From Flavobacteriaceae bacterium (lineage in GTDB: Bacteria > Bacteroidota > Bacteroidia > Flavobacteriales > Flavobacteriaceae), in contig JAGYKX010000005.1 in the NCBI GenBank assembly GCA_018401115.1, positions 1,136,001 through 1,200,000 on the forward strand: DNA of 64,000 nt, read 5' to 3'. Position 1 is the first letter of the stretch. Each line of letters starts with the position of its first letter. This document shows positions 1 to 8,552 of this stretch, piece by piece. The notes beneath the pieces are model-generated. The model was not told where the DNA came from. It worked only from the letters and a program-made list of their open reading frames with translations, and did not search any database. Both the position numbers and the translations under genes were made by a program.

Positions 1-37
1 ACTTTCTTACCTTCAGGCAAACAATAATTTGAACTTT

Positions 38-1396
38 ATGAAAGTCTTTCTAGCACTGTCCCTTTTTGCATTATCTGTTTTCTCAGGTCTTAGGGCCCAA
101 GAAGTACCTCCCGCATTAGATGTTCGTCTTTATGACATTATAAATGACGTTTCCTCAGATCGCATAGAGGCAGATATAAGAAAACTTGCAGATTTTGGAA
201 CAAGGAATACATTTTCAGATACCCTTTCAGATATAAGAGGGATAGGAGCAGCTAGAAGATGGATCAAGGCGGAATTCGAAAAAATTTCTGATGCATGTGG
301 CGGCTGTTTAGAAGTTTATTACCAAAAAGATTTAGTCACCACAGAAATGGGGCGTAGAATTCCAAAGGATGCTTACATTGTAAATGTGGTGGCCGTAATT
401 AGGGGTACCGACTACCCGAATTCTTATGTATTGATGTCGGGCGATATTGATTCAAGGGCTTCCAATACCATGAATTTTGAAATTGATGCACCAGGAGCCA
501 ATGATAACGCATCTGGTATGGCCGGAACCATAGAAGCAGCGCGAGTGCTTTCTCAATACAAGTTCAAGCATAGTGTGGCTTTGGTTGGTCTTTCGGGAGA
601 AGAACAAGGCTTGTTTGGTGGAGCAGGATTGGCAAAGTTTGCCCAGGAAAATAAATGGGATATCGTAGGAATACTTAATAACGACATGATTGGTAATATT
701 GAAGGGGTTGATGGTGTAATTGACAACCGTTCCTTCCGTATTTTTTCTGAACCAACCCCTGCCAATGAAAGCGAGCAATTAAGAAGAACAAGAAGGTTTG
801 TTGGAGGAGAAGTAGATGGGAATTCAAGGCAATTGGCCAGGTACATTCACAAGCAAGTGAAAACCTATATGCCTGAGATGAACCCCATGATGATTTATCG
901 CTTAGATCGTTTTGGTCGCGGAGGTCATCATCGCCCCTTTAACGATCTTGGTTTCGCAGGTGTGCGTATTATGGAGGCTCATGAGAACTATAATCGTCAG
1001 CATCAAGACATTCGTGAAGAGGATGGTATTGCTTATGGCGATGTGGTAGAAGGTGTAAACTTCGACTATGCGAAAAAACTGACAGCAGTTAACGCCATAT
1101 CCCTTGCTGGTTTGGCTTGGGCACCGCCACAACCTACCAATGTGCGCATCGGTGGTGCTGTTCGTCCTTCGACAACCCTTTCTTGGGAGGCTTCGGACGA
1201 CCCAAATATTGCAGGTTATAAAATTTACTTCAGGCAAACTACATCTCCTACTTGGGATAGTTTCGTGTATGTACCCGAAGGAAATCAACATACTTTAGAG
1301 GGTGTCGTGATTGACAATTACTTCTTTGGTGTCGCTGCTGTGGGTAAAAATGGTCATGAATCTCCGGTAGTATTTCCTTACCGACAAATGAGGTAA
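38..1396 (+). CDS. Secreted M28-family metallopeptidase with C-terminal FnIII-like domain
   Basis: Predicted exported zinc aminopeptidase of family M28. The ATG at 38 gives a clean signal peptide (hydrophobic core, then RAQ); an in-frame TTG at 29 is less likely. Recognisable M28 elements are APGANDNASG (metal Asp about residue 156), SGEEQG (Glu pair 188-189), NNDMIG (Asp 216) and a late His near 322 in YNRQHQDI. The position normally held by the first His ligand (GHxDS) reads GDIDSR here. Residues about 365-452 resemble a fibronectin type III domain (TLSWEASDDPNIAGYKIYF). It probably digests peptides outside the inner membrane. It converges on the DUF2490 gene. The family is clear; the substrate is unknown. 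Confidence 0.85.
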   Translation: MKVFLALSLFALSVFSGLRAQEVPPALDVRLYDIINDVSSDRIEADIRKLADFGTRNTFSDTLSDIRGIGAARRWIKAEFEKISDACGGCLEVYYQKDLVTTEMGRRIPKDAYIVNVVAVIRGTDYPNSYVLMSGDIDSRASNTMNFEIDAPGANDNASGMAGTIEAARVLSQYKFKHSVALVGLSGEEQGLFGGAGLAKFAQENKWDIVGILNNDMIGNIEGVDGVIDNRSFRIFSEPTPANESEQLRRTRRFVGGEVDGNSRQLARYIHKQVKTYMPEMNPMMIYRLDRFGRGGHHRPFNDLGFAGVRIMEAHENYNRQHQDIREEDGIAYGDVVEGVNFDYAKKLTAVNAISLAGLAWAPPQPTNVRIGGAVRPSTTLSWEASDDPNIAGYKIYFRQTTSPTWDSFVYVPEGNQHTLEGVVIDNYFFGVAAVGKNGHESPVVFPYRQMR

Positions 1397-1434
1397 ATCT
1401 ACTTTATGACAGCTCATAGGGTAAAAGCCATGGG

Positions 1435-2097
1435 CTAAAAATTAACCAGAGCCATGATGTTGAGTTGGTCTCTGTTATCCGTTCCAAATAGTTGACTCAT
1501 GTAGCCCAGTTCCATTTTTAAGTTTTTCGAAAACTGGAATCCACTCGCGGCATAAACCCTGTTTCGATCGAATGGATGCTCCTGGGCATCTAAAAATAGT
1601 TCATTGTATATGGACAGATAGAAAGAGTTATCCTCGATTGTGGGTTTTGTAATAGGAACACGAATGCTCAAGAAATATCGAAAACGTACCCGGAAATCTG
1701 TGTCTTCGATGAACCGTTGTTCGAACCGGTAGCGGTGCTGTACTGCAATCCCTCTGCCCCATGTTTGATTGGTAGTATATTGTTGAAAAATGCGATGTTC
1801 GTTCAAACTCATTTTTTCATCGCCTTGGCCGGTATAATTTTCGGAGAGAATGTATCCGTAGCCCATCAATAAATTGTTGTTTCCTTCGGTCAGGTTTTTC
1901 CCTATGCCTGTCCGGATCAGCAACTGCTCTTGATCACCAATGGCATTGTAGTTTCGCTGTTGGATTTCATGGTGCCAGTTCCAACCTTTATTCAAGTCCT
2001 TGCTTCCTATATAAATGAGCCAATTTCCAAAATCACTGTACTGGGCGCTTAAACAGAAGGGGGTAAGAAAGATAAAAAGTAAGATTATTTTTTTCAT
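1435..2097 (-). CDS. DUF2490 family outer-membrane-like protein
   Basis: 220 residues, with a signal peptide (MKKIILLFIFLTPFCLSAQ). It is followed by alternating aromatic/polar strands and motifs such as GNWLIYIGSKDLNKGWNWHHE, RTGIGKNL and MGYGYILSENY. These match the DUF2490 family, widespread in Bacteroidota and thought to form a small outer-membrane beta-barrel. The protein ends in an aromatic-rich strand (NIMALVNF), as barrel proteins do. No enzymatic motif is visible and its role is unknown. A TAnnTTTG-type promoter lies upstream at 2125-2132. It is transcribed toward the M28 gene. Confidence 0.8.
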   Translation of the reverse strand: MKKIILLFIFLTPFCLSAQYSDFGNWLIYIGSKDLNKGWNWHHEIQQRNYNAIGDQEQLLIRTGIGKNLTEGNNNLLMGYGYILSENYTGQGDEKMSLNEHRIFQQYTTNQTWGRGIAVQHRYRFEQRFIEDTDFRVRFRYFLSIRVPITKPTIEDNSFYLSIYNELFLDAQEHPFDRNRVYAASGFQFSKNLKMELGYMSQLFGTDNRDQLNIMALVNF

Positions 2098-2124
2098 AGG
2101 TAGATAAGATTAAATATCAGTAAG

Positions 2125-2132
2125 CAAAACTA
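2125..2132 (-). promoter_or_regulatory. Predicted -7 box of the DUF2490 gene
   Basis: On the minus strand this reads TAGTTTTG, a full match to the Bacteroidota -7 consensus TAnnTTTG. A transcript would start near 2118, about 20 bases before the ATG. No clear TTG at -33 was found, so this is only a moderate prediction. Confidence 0.4.
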
Positions 2133-2195
2133 CAAGAACTTAAATCAAGGCCATAGTGAGTTTTTGGTAGCGGTAATTAGGTCTGCTTATCTTTT

Positions 2196-2711
2196 TTAGG
2201 TTAAAATAATGTCAATAGCATCTTTAAGGGCTGCTGCCTGATGTGTAGCTAGCGAAACAGCTTTTTCAGAACTTATCAAAATACTTTTCAATCCCAATTG
2301 GGCTGCAGGAATGATATCTCTTTCCTTATCACCAATCATCCAGCTTTGCTTTATATCGATACCATGTTTTGCAATGGCTTTTTCAAACATTAAACTTTCT
2401 GGTTTACGCAAGAGAGATTTACTTACAGACTCATGACCTGGAGCGAAATATAGATCGTCTAACAAATGTCCGCAGGATTTTTGCAGCATTCGATGGCAGG
2501 TAAATATGAATTCATCGGTATAATGCCCCTTAGCTATACCACTTTGATTAGTGATTACGATCAGTAAAAAACCATTTTTCTTCAGCCTTTGGAGCTCATT
2601 ATGAAGGCCTTTAATGGGTTTAAAATCTTTTAAGTCTGTAATCTGGTATCCCAGCTCTTCATTCAAAACACCATCTCTATCAAGAAAAACACACTTTTCA
2701 TTTTCAGTCAT
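2196..2711 (-). CDS. HAD-IIIA family phosphatase, GmhB/histidinol-phosphatase-like, without the zinc loop
   Basis: About 171 residues from the ATG at 2711, which is preceded by AAAAGAAG. An upstream in-frame start at 2825 would add a poor extension and run into the divergent gene. HAD motifs are present: FLDRDGVLNEE (nucleophile and acid Asp), VITNQSG (motif II), RKPESLMF (Lys region) and MIGDKERDI (motif IV). This subgroup dephosphorylates heptose-1,7-bisphosphate or histidinol-phosphate. The Cys/His zinc-binding loop of classical GmhB is absent: the stretch APGHESVSKSLLRKP has no Cys. The substrate is therefore uncertain. It diverges from the mannosyltransferase gene across 112 bp. Confidence 0.75.
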   Translation of the reverse strand: MTENEKCVFLDRDGVLNEELGYQITDLKDFKPIKGLHNELQRLKKNGFLLIVITNQSGIAKGHYTDEFIFTCHRMLQKSCGHLLDDLYFAPGHESVSKSLLRKPESLMFEKAIAKHGIDIKQSWMIGDKERDIIPAAQLGLKSILISSEKAVSLATHQAAALKDAIDIILT

Positions 2712-2823
2712 TTTAACTTCTTTTACGGTAAAAGCATCAACTATTTGAATACAATTAACGAAATTCAAACTTATTACAGCTAGAGAATTAAAATCAACTT
2801 TACAAAACTTCGAATCTACAAGC

Positions 2824-3612
2824 ATGAATGATTGCCTAGTCGTTATTCCTACCTACAACGAAAAAGAGAATATCCATGCCATAATAGACGCGGTCTTAAT
2901 GCTAGAGTCAGGTTTTCATTTACTGATTGTAGATGATAACTCACCCGATGGTACAGGCAATTTAGCGAGAGAAAAGCTAGAAGAATACCAAGGACGTCTT
3001 TTTCTTGAGGAACGGGAAGGTAAAATGGGCTTAGGAACGGCATATATCCACGGATTCCGCTGGGCTTTAAAGCGCAAATACGTATACATTTTTGAAATGG
3101 ACGCTGACTTTTCACACAATCCTGAAGACCTCAATAAACTGTATCGAGTGGTGCAATCGGATTCATGTGACTTAGCAGTAGGTTCAAGGTATGTTACTGG
3201 CGTAAATGTTGTCAACTGGCCAATGAGTCGCGTTATGATGTCTTTTTTTGCCAGCTACTATGTGCGATGGATTACAGGATTACCCATCAATGACGCCACT
3301 GCAGGGTTTAAATGTTACCACCGAAGGGTCTTAGAAACCATTCCCTTAGAACAGATCAAGTTCATGGGCTATGCTTTTCAAATAGAAATGAAATTTTTAG
3401 CATGGAAATACGGCTTTTCCATCGCTGAGGTGCCCATTGTTTTCACAGACAGAACCCACGGACAGTCGAAAATGACAGGAGGTATTATCAAGGAAGCGAT
3501 TTTTGGCGTGATTCAAATGAAAGCAGCCAGCCTTTTTAGGAATTATCGGCAAGAACTTGAAGATGCCCCTGCTTTAGTCGAACCGAATTGCCTTCACCGG
3601 ACTGATACGTGA
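2824..3612 (+). CDS. Polyprenol monophosphomannose synthase-like GT2 glycosyltransferase
   Basis: 262 residues, a GT-A fold family 2 enzyme of the dolichyl-phosphate mannose synthase (Dpm1) type. Visible motifs are VVIPTYNEKENI at the N-terminus, the nucleotide-binding VDDNSPDGT (Asp37-38) and the metal-binding DAD at 93-95 (FEMDADFSH). A conserved C-terminal segment contains NDATAGFKCYHR and TDRTHGQSKM. There is no C-terminal membrane domain, so it is the soluble or monotopic single-domain type. It should transfer a sugar from a nucleotide donor to polyprenyl phosphate for envelope glycans or protein glycosylation. Its last 39 bp overlap the end of the convergent permease gene. Confidence 0.85.
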   Translation: MNDCLVVIPTYNEKENIHAIIDAVLMLESGFHLLIVDDNSPDGTGNLAREKLEEYQGRLFLEEREGKMGLGTAYIHGFRWALKRKYVYIFEMDADFSHNPEDLNKLYRVVQSDSCDLAVGSRYVTGVNVVNWPMSRVMMSFFASYYVRWITGLPINDATAGFKCYHRRVLETIPLEQIKFMGYAFQIEMKFLAWKYGFSIAEVPIVFTDRTHGQSKMTGGIIKEAIFGVIQMKAASLFRNYRQELEDAPALVEPNCLHRTDT

Positions 3613-4795
3613 AATAATAGCAGTAGGAATTACCAAAGTCAAACCTACCAGAACTAAGGTGAGTAAGTTGATGCCGATAATACTTAACCAATCCCACTGA
3701 ATCGGAACATAGCTCATGTAATAGGTGCTTGCATCTAAGGGTACGATCTCGAATTGGTACTGTATAAAGCCTAACAAAAAGCTAAGTCCATTACCAACCA
3801 ACATACCTTTTAAAACCAAACGTGATCCATTCCAAGCGAAAATTTGACGAATAAGTTGATTCTGGGCTCCCAAAGCTTTGAGTGCTCCAATCATAGGTGT
3901 ACGTTCCATGATTAAGATGAACAAGACAGATACCATGTTGAAGCATGCAACAAAAAGGACTAATGCAATAAGAATATAGACGTTCTGCGATAGTAAATTG
4001 AGCCAATCGAAAACATTACTGAACTTTTCATCCATGCGTTCAGTGTAAGTATCAATGCTCAATCGCTCGATCAATGCATCTTCAGAGTTCTCAAGGTTAT
4101 TAATGTTTTTGACAAACACTTCATACCCACCTACCTCACCGTTTTCCCAAGCATTCAAAAAACGTATCAAGTCAATATCTCCCAAAACCATCTGTTCATC
4201 AAAGTCTTCAAGACCAGTTTTGAAAATGCCTTTAATGGTTACCGTACGTGGTTTTGGTGGATCCATGGGGAAATAAATAACAAAACGATCTCCTACATCA
4301 ACCTGCATTTGTTGCGCTTTTTTTTCACTGATGAGGATATCATTGTGAAAACGGAAGTCTGAAGAAAAACTAAGGGTATCCCCTTTTACGAGATAGGGCG
4401 CAAACTGCTGCCAATTGAAGTCGCTTCCAATGCCTTTGAATAGGAGCCCGAAAACCTCATCATTGATGGAGACAATGCCTGGTTTGTGCGCATAGCCTTG
4501 AATATGTCTGATGTCTCTTTCTTTTCGCAAACTATCGAGCAAAAGAGGCTCAATTCTCACAGGGTCTTCTTCCATGCTGTTCGAAAAAGAAAACTTCTTT
4601 ACCTGCAGGTGGCCAGAGAAGCTGTAAATTTTATCCTTGATATTGTTTTGAAAGCCTCCCAAAATCATGAAAGAGAGTATCATAATGGCAATACCCAAGG
4701 CCACACTGGCAATGGCAATTTTATGTATGACAGCTGAAAAGCTTTCCTTGCCCAGCAGTATGAATTCTTTTGGATATGAAATAAGGCAGGTTCAA
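3574..4795 (-). CDS. FtsX-like ABC transporter permease (LolC/LolE type) with probable one-base frameshift near the N-terminus
   Basis: The uninterrupted frame covers 3574-4704 and begins inside the first membrane helix (VALGIAIMILSF). In a neighbouring frame just upstream, a TTG at 4795 opens LNLPYFISKRIHTAGQGK, which resembles the normal start of this permease family, then stops at CHT. Removing one T from the TTTT run (complement of 4737-4740) joins the two as GQGKLSAVIHKIAIASVALG. The protein has one N-terminal helix, a large periplasmic domain (FSGHLQVKKF, DRFVIYFP) and three C-terminal helices (RTPMIGALKALGAQNQ). It would pair with an ABC ATPase in lipoprotein sorting or another mechanotransmission role. 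It is either a recent lesion or a sequencing indel. Confidence 0.8.
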
Positions 4796-4842
4796 GATTA
4801 TGAGTAATTTTATGTTTTACAAGTCAAAGATAACCGAATGAA

Positions 4843-5994
4843 ATGACTCGACTACTCCATGGCCTCTTCATTTTACTTTTTTGCGCTTGTGCGCAACCCC
4901 AAACCCTCAAGGTGGGAGCAGATCGCATGTCGCAATACCTCCCATTACTCGAAGGCAAAAGGGTAGGGCTTATCGTTAATCAAACCTCTAGGGTAGACGA
5001 AACACATTTGGTAGATACTTTAAGGAAGGTGGGCGTAGAAGTGGTGAAAGTATTCGCACCAGAGCATGGATTTCGAGGAGAAGCACCGGATGGTGCTACC
5101 ATAGATAATACCACAGACGCACCTACGGGATTGCCCATCGTATCAATTTACGGCAAAAACAAAAAGCCAACGAAAGATATGCTGGCCAATGTTGATGTAT
5201 TGGTTTTTGACATTCAAGATGTTGGGGTGAGGTTTTATACCTTCATCAGTACCATGCACTATGCTATGGAAGCTGCTGCCGAACAAAATATACCTATCAT
5301 TGTGCTCGATCGGCCTAATCCGAATGGTATGTATGTGGCTGGCCCTATTAAAGACGAACATGTTAATAGCTTTGTTGGAATGCATCCCATTCCCATTGTC
5401 CATGGACTGACCGTTGGAGAGTTAGCGAAAATGATTAATGGTGAAGGCTGGTTGAAAAATGGAATAAGGGCTGATCTAACAGTTATTGCCGTTGATGGCT
5501 ATGATCACAAGCAGACTTATGATTTACCCATTGCACCTTCTCCCAATTTACCGACAGGCAATGCCATTGCATTGTATCCAAGCTTAGCCTTATTCGAAGG
5601 TACCATAGTCAGTGTGGGCAGAGGTACTGATTTTCCTTTTGAGGTGATAGGCCATCCTAGCTATGCTGCTGGACAATTTACCTTCAAACCACAACCCAAT
5701 ACCGGTTCCCAATACCCACCGTTGCAGGGCGAGCTATGCCGTGGCGATGATTTAAGGTCTAAAGATCCGAAACGAACGTTTACTTTAAGACACCTAATAA
5801 TCTACTATAAAGCCTTAGGAGAGCAATCCGATTTTTTCAAACCCTACTTCACCCTACTAGCCGGTACAGAAACATTAGCTGATCAGATAAAGCAGGGGAT
5901 GAGTGAGGAGGAAATTGCGAAGAGCTGGGCTCCGGGCTTGGCAATTTATCGCAAGCTGCGTGAAAAATATTTACTTTACCCTGATTTCAATTGA
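4843..5994 (+). CDS. DUF1343 protein, NamZ-like exo-beta-N-acetylmuramidase
   Basis: 383 residues. The N-terminus is a signal sequence with Cys at 14 and 16 (LLFCACAQ), so it may be a lipoprotein. Family motifs are clear: GLIVNQTSR, FAPEHGFRGE (Glu74-His75), FDIQDVGVRFYT, VLDRPNPNG, SPNLPTGNAIALYPSLALFEGT and GRGTDFPFE. DUF1343 is the family of NamZ, which removes terminal MurNAc from peptidoglycan fragments, so cell-wall turnover or recycling in the periplasm is the likely role. It is followed almost directly by fmt, probably on one transcript. Confidence 0.85.
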   Translation: MTRLLHGLFILLFCACAQPQTLKVGADRMSQYLPLLEGKRVGLIVNQTSRVDETHLVDTLRKVGVEVVKVFAPEHGFRGEAPDGATIDNTTDAPTGLPIVSIYGKNKKPTKDMLANVDVLVFDIQDVGVRFYTFISTMHYAMEAAAEQNIPIIVLDRPNPNGMYVAGPIKDEHVNSFVGMHPIPIVHGLTVGELAKMINGEGWLKNGIRADLTVIAVDGYDHKQTYDLPIAPSPNLPTGNAIALYPSLALFEGTIVSVGRGTDFPFEVIGHPSYAAGQFTFKPQPNTGSQYPPLQGELCRGDDLRSKDPKRTFTLRHLIIYYKALGEQSDFFKPYFTLLAGTETLADQIKQGMSEEEIAKSWAPGLAIYRKLREKYLLYPDFN

Positions 5995-5996
5995 AT

Positions 5997-6905
5997 ATGA
6001 AGCCACTCCGAATCATCTACATGGGAACGCCTGAATTTGCTGTTCCAAGCCTGCAGGTTTTGGTTGCACAAGGTCAGCACATTGTGGCGGTAGTCACAGC
6101 ACCCGATAAACCGCAAGGAAGAGGACGGAAACTCACAGGATCTCCAGTAAAAGATTATGCCGAAAAGCAAAAATTACCTGTTTTGCAACCAACCAATTTA
6201 AAGGCGCCCGAATTCATTGAAGAATTAAAGTCTTATCAAGCCGATTTACAAATTGTTGTTGCTTTTCGGATGCTACCAGAAGTAGTTTGGAATATGCCGC
6301 CCTTGGGTACTTTTAATTTGCATGCGTCTTTGCTGCCTCAATATCGAGGTGCGGCTCCCATCCATTGGGCCATCATCAACGGAGAAAAGGAAACCGGGCT
6401 GACCACCTTTTTTCTGAAGCATGAAATTGATACCGGAGCCATCATTTTTCAGGAAAGAGAGCCCATTTCCGCTACAGATTGTGTTGGCGATTTGTATGAA
6501 AGATTGATGAAGAAAGGTGCACAGTTGGTATTGAAAACCGTGGAGGCCATCGCTGTGGGCGATTACCCACAAATTGCGCAAGAAGAAGTAAACGATGTGA
6601 AATCAGCACCTAAAATATTTAAGGAAACTTGTGAAATTGATTGGGCCCAACCGGCTCAACAAGTGTATGATTTTATCCGAGGCTTATCACCATTCCCAGC
6701 AGCATGGACGACCATCGATGGTAAGCTGTTTAAAATTTACAAAAGTGAAATTTTAGATTCAAAAAAAGTGAAAGGCTATGAAACCGACCAGGAAACGTAC
6801 CTGCATATGGAAACGGCCGATTATGATTTGGCCATCAAAGACCTGCAGTTGCAGGGTAAAAAACGCATGGATATAGTGTCATTTTTAAGAGGAAACAAAG
6901 TATGA
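5997..6905 (+). CDS. fmt: Methionyl-tRNA formyltransferase
   Basis: About 302 residues. It formylates the initiator Met-tRNA in the cytosol, using 10-formyl-tetrahydrofolate. The N-terminal formyltransferase domain has IIYMGTPEFAVPSL, the catalytic pair in FNLHASLLPQYRGAAP (Asn about 107, His about 109) and an Asp about 145 in LKHEIDTGAI. The C-terminal part is the tRNA-binding beta-barrel (PQQVYDFIRGLSPFPAAW-like). The ATG at 5997 is preferred; a TTG at 5991 overlaps the upstream stop. The ATGA overlap with folA couples it to the enzyme that supplies reduced folate. Confidence 0.95.
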   Translation: MKPLRIIYMGTPEFAVPSLQVLVAQGQHIVAVVTAPDKPQGRGRKLTGSPVKDYAEKQKLPVLQPTNLKAPEFIEELKSYQADLQIVVAFRMLPEVVWNMPPLGTFNLHASLLPQYRGAAPIHWAIINGEKETGLTTFFLKHEIDTGAIIFQEREPISATDCVGDLYERLMKKGAQLVLKTVEAIAVGDYPQIAQEEVNDVKSAPKIFKETCEIDWAQPAQQVYDFIRGLSPFPAAWTTIDGKLFKIYKSEILDSKKVKGYETDQETYLHMETADYDLAIKDLQLQGKKRMDIVSFLRGNKV

Positions 6906-7420
6906 TTAAAACCATAGTAGTAGCAAAGGCGAAAAATAATGCGATTGGAAGAGAGAATGACCTACTCTGGCGGTTGCCTGATGATTTTCAATTTTTTAAA
7001 AAAGTGACACTCGGTCATGTGGTCATCATGGGTAGAAAGACTTTCGACTCCTTACCGGGTATGTTGCCCGATCGTACTTTTGTTATCATTACCCGCCAAA
7101 AAGACTATGAAGCACCCAAAGGACATTTTGTTGCGCATAGTTTGGAAGAAGCTTTTGAACTGTGTAAAGTAAAGCTGCAGCTCAAACAAGTATTTATCAT
7201 TGGTGGAGGTGTGATTTACAGAGAGGCACTCAATCGAAATATGGTAGATCGTATGTTGATTACAGAGGTCGATGCGGCTTTTGAAGATGCAGACACTTTT
7301 TTTCCTGATTTCGATAAAGATCAATGGAAAGAAGAGCGCAGACAGCACCACCCGAAAGATGAAAGGCATGCCTATTCTTTTGATTACGTGAGCTATGTAA
7401 GAGATACGGACTCGTTTTAA
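6902..7420 (+). CDS. folA: Dihydrofolate reductase
   Basis: 172 residues, the normal single-domain size. It reduces dihydrofolate to tetrahydrofolate with NADPH. Diagnostic elements are VVAKAKNNAIGRENDLLWRLP, the acidic residue Asp27 in LPDDFQFF, the NADPH-binding VVIMGRKTFDSLP and the later FIIGGGVIYREAL. It overlaps fmt by 4 bp (ATGA), suggesting translational coupling: folA makes the folate pool that fmt uses. About 365 bp of non-coding AT-rich sequence follows. Confidence 0.95.
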   Translation: MIKTIVVAKAKNNAIGRENDLLWRLPDDFQFFKKVTLGHVVIMGRKTFDSLPGMLPDRTFVIITRQKDYEAPKGHFVAHSLEEAFELCKVKLQLKQVFIIGGGVIYREALNRNMVDRMLITEVDAAFEDADTFFPDFDKDQWKEERRQHHPKDERHAYSFDYVSYVRDTDSF

Positions 7421-7610
7421 GGCTTGTTTAGGCTTAATGAATCATCACATCTTTTAGACTAGCAAACCAATAAGCGAAACAGGTATGCCTTGGCTCAATT
7501 TTTCTGTAATCGTATAGTTTATGTGGCTTAAAATTAAAATGTCGGGATTAAAACGAATTTAAAAGTTCTTATAGTCTCCTACCTGAAAAATATTTATGTT
7601 TAGTTCTTTA

Positions 7611-7641
7611 TTGAAATTATTAAAAATAATCTATATCTTTC
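7611..7641 (+). promoter_or_regulatory. Predicted Bacteroidota promoter for the Bor-family gene, in a 365-bp intergenic gap
   Basis: TTG at 7611-7613, a 20-base spacer and TATCTTTC at 7634-7641 (consensus TAnnTTTG, one mismatch). Transcription would begin near 7648, giving an untranslated leader of about 140 bases. The remainder of the gap 7421-7785 is AT-rich and shows no gene or clear terminator. Confidence 0.35.
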
Positions 7642-7785
7642 GTTGAGTCAGAGAGATGGTTGTATTGTATGCTCAATCGATAAGAACGTACATTTTGATG
7701 GTAGCAGATCAATAAGTTGTCTTTTCTTCTACTAAATGTTTATTATTAATTAAATGTAATAATGGTTTAACTAAATTATTGAATT

Positions 7786-8079
7786 ATGAAAAATCAAAAA
7801 AAAGTAATGGCATCGTTGCTTCTAGCATCTATGTTATTATCGTCTTGTTATTCTTTTACAGCCGTTGTAGGCTCAGGGGCGCAAGGGAATAGCCAAACGA
7901 CTAAATGGAATCACTACGTAGTATATGGTCTTGCTCCAGTAGGAGTGGCTGATACAAAGGAAATGGCTAATGGCGCCGAAAATTATACCATACATGTAAG
8001 ACATTCTTTTGTCAATGGTTTAGTTTCTGCCTTAACATTTGGAATGTACACTCCAACTACAACAACGGTGATTAAATAA
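7786..8079 (+). CDS. Bor/Iss-family small lipoprotein
   Basis: 97 residues. A lipoprotein signal ends in LLLASMLLSSC, with Cys at 21. The C-terminal part carries SFVNGLVSALTFGMYTP, closely resembling the hallmark of the lambda Bor / Iss family (VNGLLGFITLGIYTP). Bor and Iss are surface lipoproteins linked to serum resistance in enterobacteria. Homologues are scattered in Bacteroidota, where the function is not established. It sits in an AT-rich pocket with its own predicted promoter and a strong terminator behind it, so it is probably a single-gene transcript. Confidence 0.8.
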   Translation: MKNQKKVMASLLLASMLLSSCYSFTAVVGSGAQGNSQTTKWNHYVVYGLAPVGVADTKEMANGAENYTIHVRHSFVNGLVSALTFGMYTPTTTTVIK

Positions 8080-8088
8080 TTTTTATTT

Positions 8089-8124
8089 AAAGAGGTTGTT
8101 TATTTAATAAGCAACCTCTTTTAT
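8089..8124 (+). terminator. Rho-independent terminator after the Bor-family gene
   Basis: AAAGAGGTTG (8089-8098) pairs perfectly with CAACCTCTTT (8112-8121) across a 13-base loop and runs into TTTT. The 5' A run means it could also terminate on the other strand. Confidence 0.75.
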
Positions 8125-8134
8125 TGATTCGCTT

Positions 8135-8320
8135 ATGAGAAAAATTATTTTCTATTTATCAATAGGGCTCTCGGTATATTTGATTATTAATATATTTAAT
8201 ATATTAGTATATGATTTAAGAATATTAACGAATTATGGGTATGGGTATTTATTTGGTAAAGTAATATTATTAATTATATCTTTATTAATTATATATTTTA
8301 CAAGAAAAATAAATAAGTAA
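8135..8320 (+). CDS. Small two-helix membrane protein, unknown
   Basis: 61 residues, very AT-rich. Two hydrophobic segments are visible, about 4-26 (IIFYLSIGLSVYLIINIFNILVY) and 40-56 (FGKVILLIISLLIIYF), followed by a basic tail (TRKINK). I do not recognise a family. It lies 10 bases after a terminator, so it would need its own promoter, and none is obvious. Base composition differs from the neighbouring housekeeping genes, hinting at a recently acquired or fast-evolving pocket. The 232 bases to the end of valS hold nothing I can identify. Confidence 0.4.
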   Translation: MRKIIFYLSIGLSVYLIINIFNILVYDLRILTNYGYGYLFGKVILLIISLLIIYFTRKINK

Positions 8321-8552
8321 ATTATTCTATCTTATTTTTTCGTTATTAAGCAATTACTACATCCTTATTGAATAAAATAGCATTATTGAATATGGCCAAG
8401 TGTTCACATCTTCGATAATATAGGTTCTGCAATTCAATATTGGGAGCCAAATGTCGAAGCTGAGTTCAAAATTGTAAACAACAGAGTCTCATAAAAAGCG
8501 CTTTCTGTAAGCTCTTCACTTCTTCTTCAATCACAAAAAATAGAAATGCTTC

